Assembly (NCBI GenBank): GCA_037783545.1 | Contig: JBBELK010000060.1 | Coordinates: 2,790,001 to 2,854,000 of the forward strand | Direction of reading: 5' to 3' | From: Henricia sp. BOLD:AAB3569 | Lineage: Eukaryota; Echinodermata; Asteroidea; Spinulosida; Echinasteridae | Length of the DNA: 64,000 nucleotides | Shown: in pieces, positions 63,613 through 64,000 of the stretch | Numbering within the stretch: position 1 is the stretch's first letter | Layout of the letters: the number at the start of each line of letters is the position of its first letter | Program-made: the position numbers and the translations under genes | Notes under the pieces: model-generated | The model's input: the letters and a program-made list of their open reading frames with translations, nothing else | What the model was told of the DNA's origin: nothing | Database searches by the model: none

Positions 63613-64000
63613 GGGAGGTATTGAATGGCTGGTTCGAATCATTTAGCAGTGGGAAACGCAACTGATGAGAGATGGTGATTTAGCTTGCATCGAGGAGAAT
63701 GAATGTTGATTTGGGTTTGTTTTGCCCTACCCCTAGAACTATGGGGATATTTAGAAGATTGATTTAACAATTTGGTCGTGCAGCAACTTTAACAGATGGA
63801 CATTAAAACATGGCTAGCGCAATAACCTGCTGCCCAATTTCCACCAAACTTCGTCTGATGGTTCTTAAGAACCTAACCTTGCGTGTGTCTATGGATTTTT
63901 GGCAGAATTTGTCCATTAATTATCAAAAATCCAAAGTTTACAAGTCAATTACAATGGTATGTCATGCAAAAAATGCAAGTTGCAACCGCTGTTGTTGACT
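63613..64000. other. Window end, no feature recognised
   Basis: Presumed PSAT1 intron; no conserved exon up to base 64000. Confidence 0.4.

Overview
The window is animal nuclear DNA. Genes are split by GT-AG introns, intergenic DNA is AT-rich, and the sequence is packed with miniature inverted-repeat elements (MITEs), tRNA-derived SINEs, non-LTR fragments, a BEL/Pao remnant and a PIF/Harbinger transposon. The host proteins and the repeat style suggest a marine invertebrate deuterostome. My best guess is an echinoderm, perhaps a sea star, but nothing in the window proves the species.

Three host genes are supported by exon-level reconstruction, all on the minus strand and so read right to left. 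(1) The last two coding exons of a phosphoserine aminotransferase (PSAT1) lie at 61309-62412; the rest is beyond the right edge. (2) A complete three-exon MESH1/HDDC3-type HD-domain pyrophosphohydrolase (187 aa) lies at 53680-55991. (3) A coronin-2-like actin regulator has eight coding exons at 1699-20022 (663 codons seen); its C-terminal coiled-coil exons lie beyond the left edge. Every coronin intron with both ends visible is phase 0, and the last visible exon carries an unusually long Ser-rich linker.

Layout: 1-20 kb is the coronin gene, whose introns hold a defective APE-type LINE (5.9-9.1 kb), SINEs and many MITEs. 20-31 kb has no recognisable gene and consists of foldback elements and SINE pieces. 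31.5-36.9 kb is an array of two head-to-tail elements built from repeats of roughly 1 kb, with 15 exact TGACGTCA palindromes and about ten TCAAGGTCA motifs. 37-45 kb is MITEs and otherwise unassigned DNA. 46.2-48.0 kb is a Harbinger element complete at both ends with a broken transposase. 48.2-51.3 kb is a duplicated BEL/Pao remnant. 52.5-53.0 kb is a tandem pair of tRNA-like sequences. 53.7-62.4 kb holds HDDC3 and PSAT1 with MITE-filled introns.

The three genes do not form an obvious pathway. The most unusual material is the CRE-like array, its hairpin/poly(A) tail, transposon edges lying very close to splice sites, and a TIR-bounded unit that encloses a reverse-transcriptase fragment. I found no clearly new multi-gene system.
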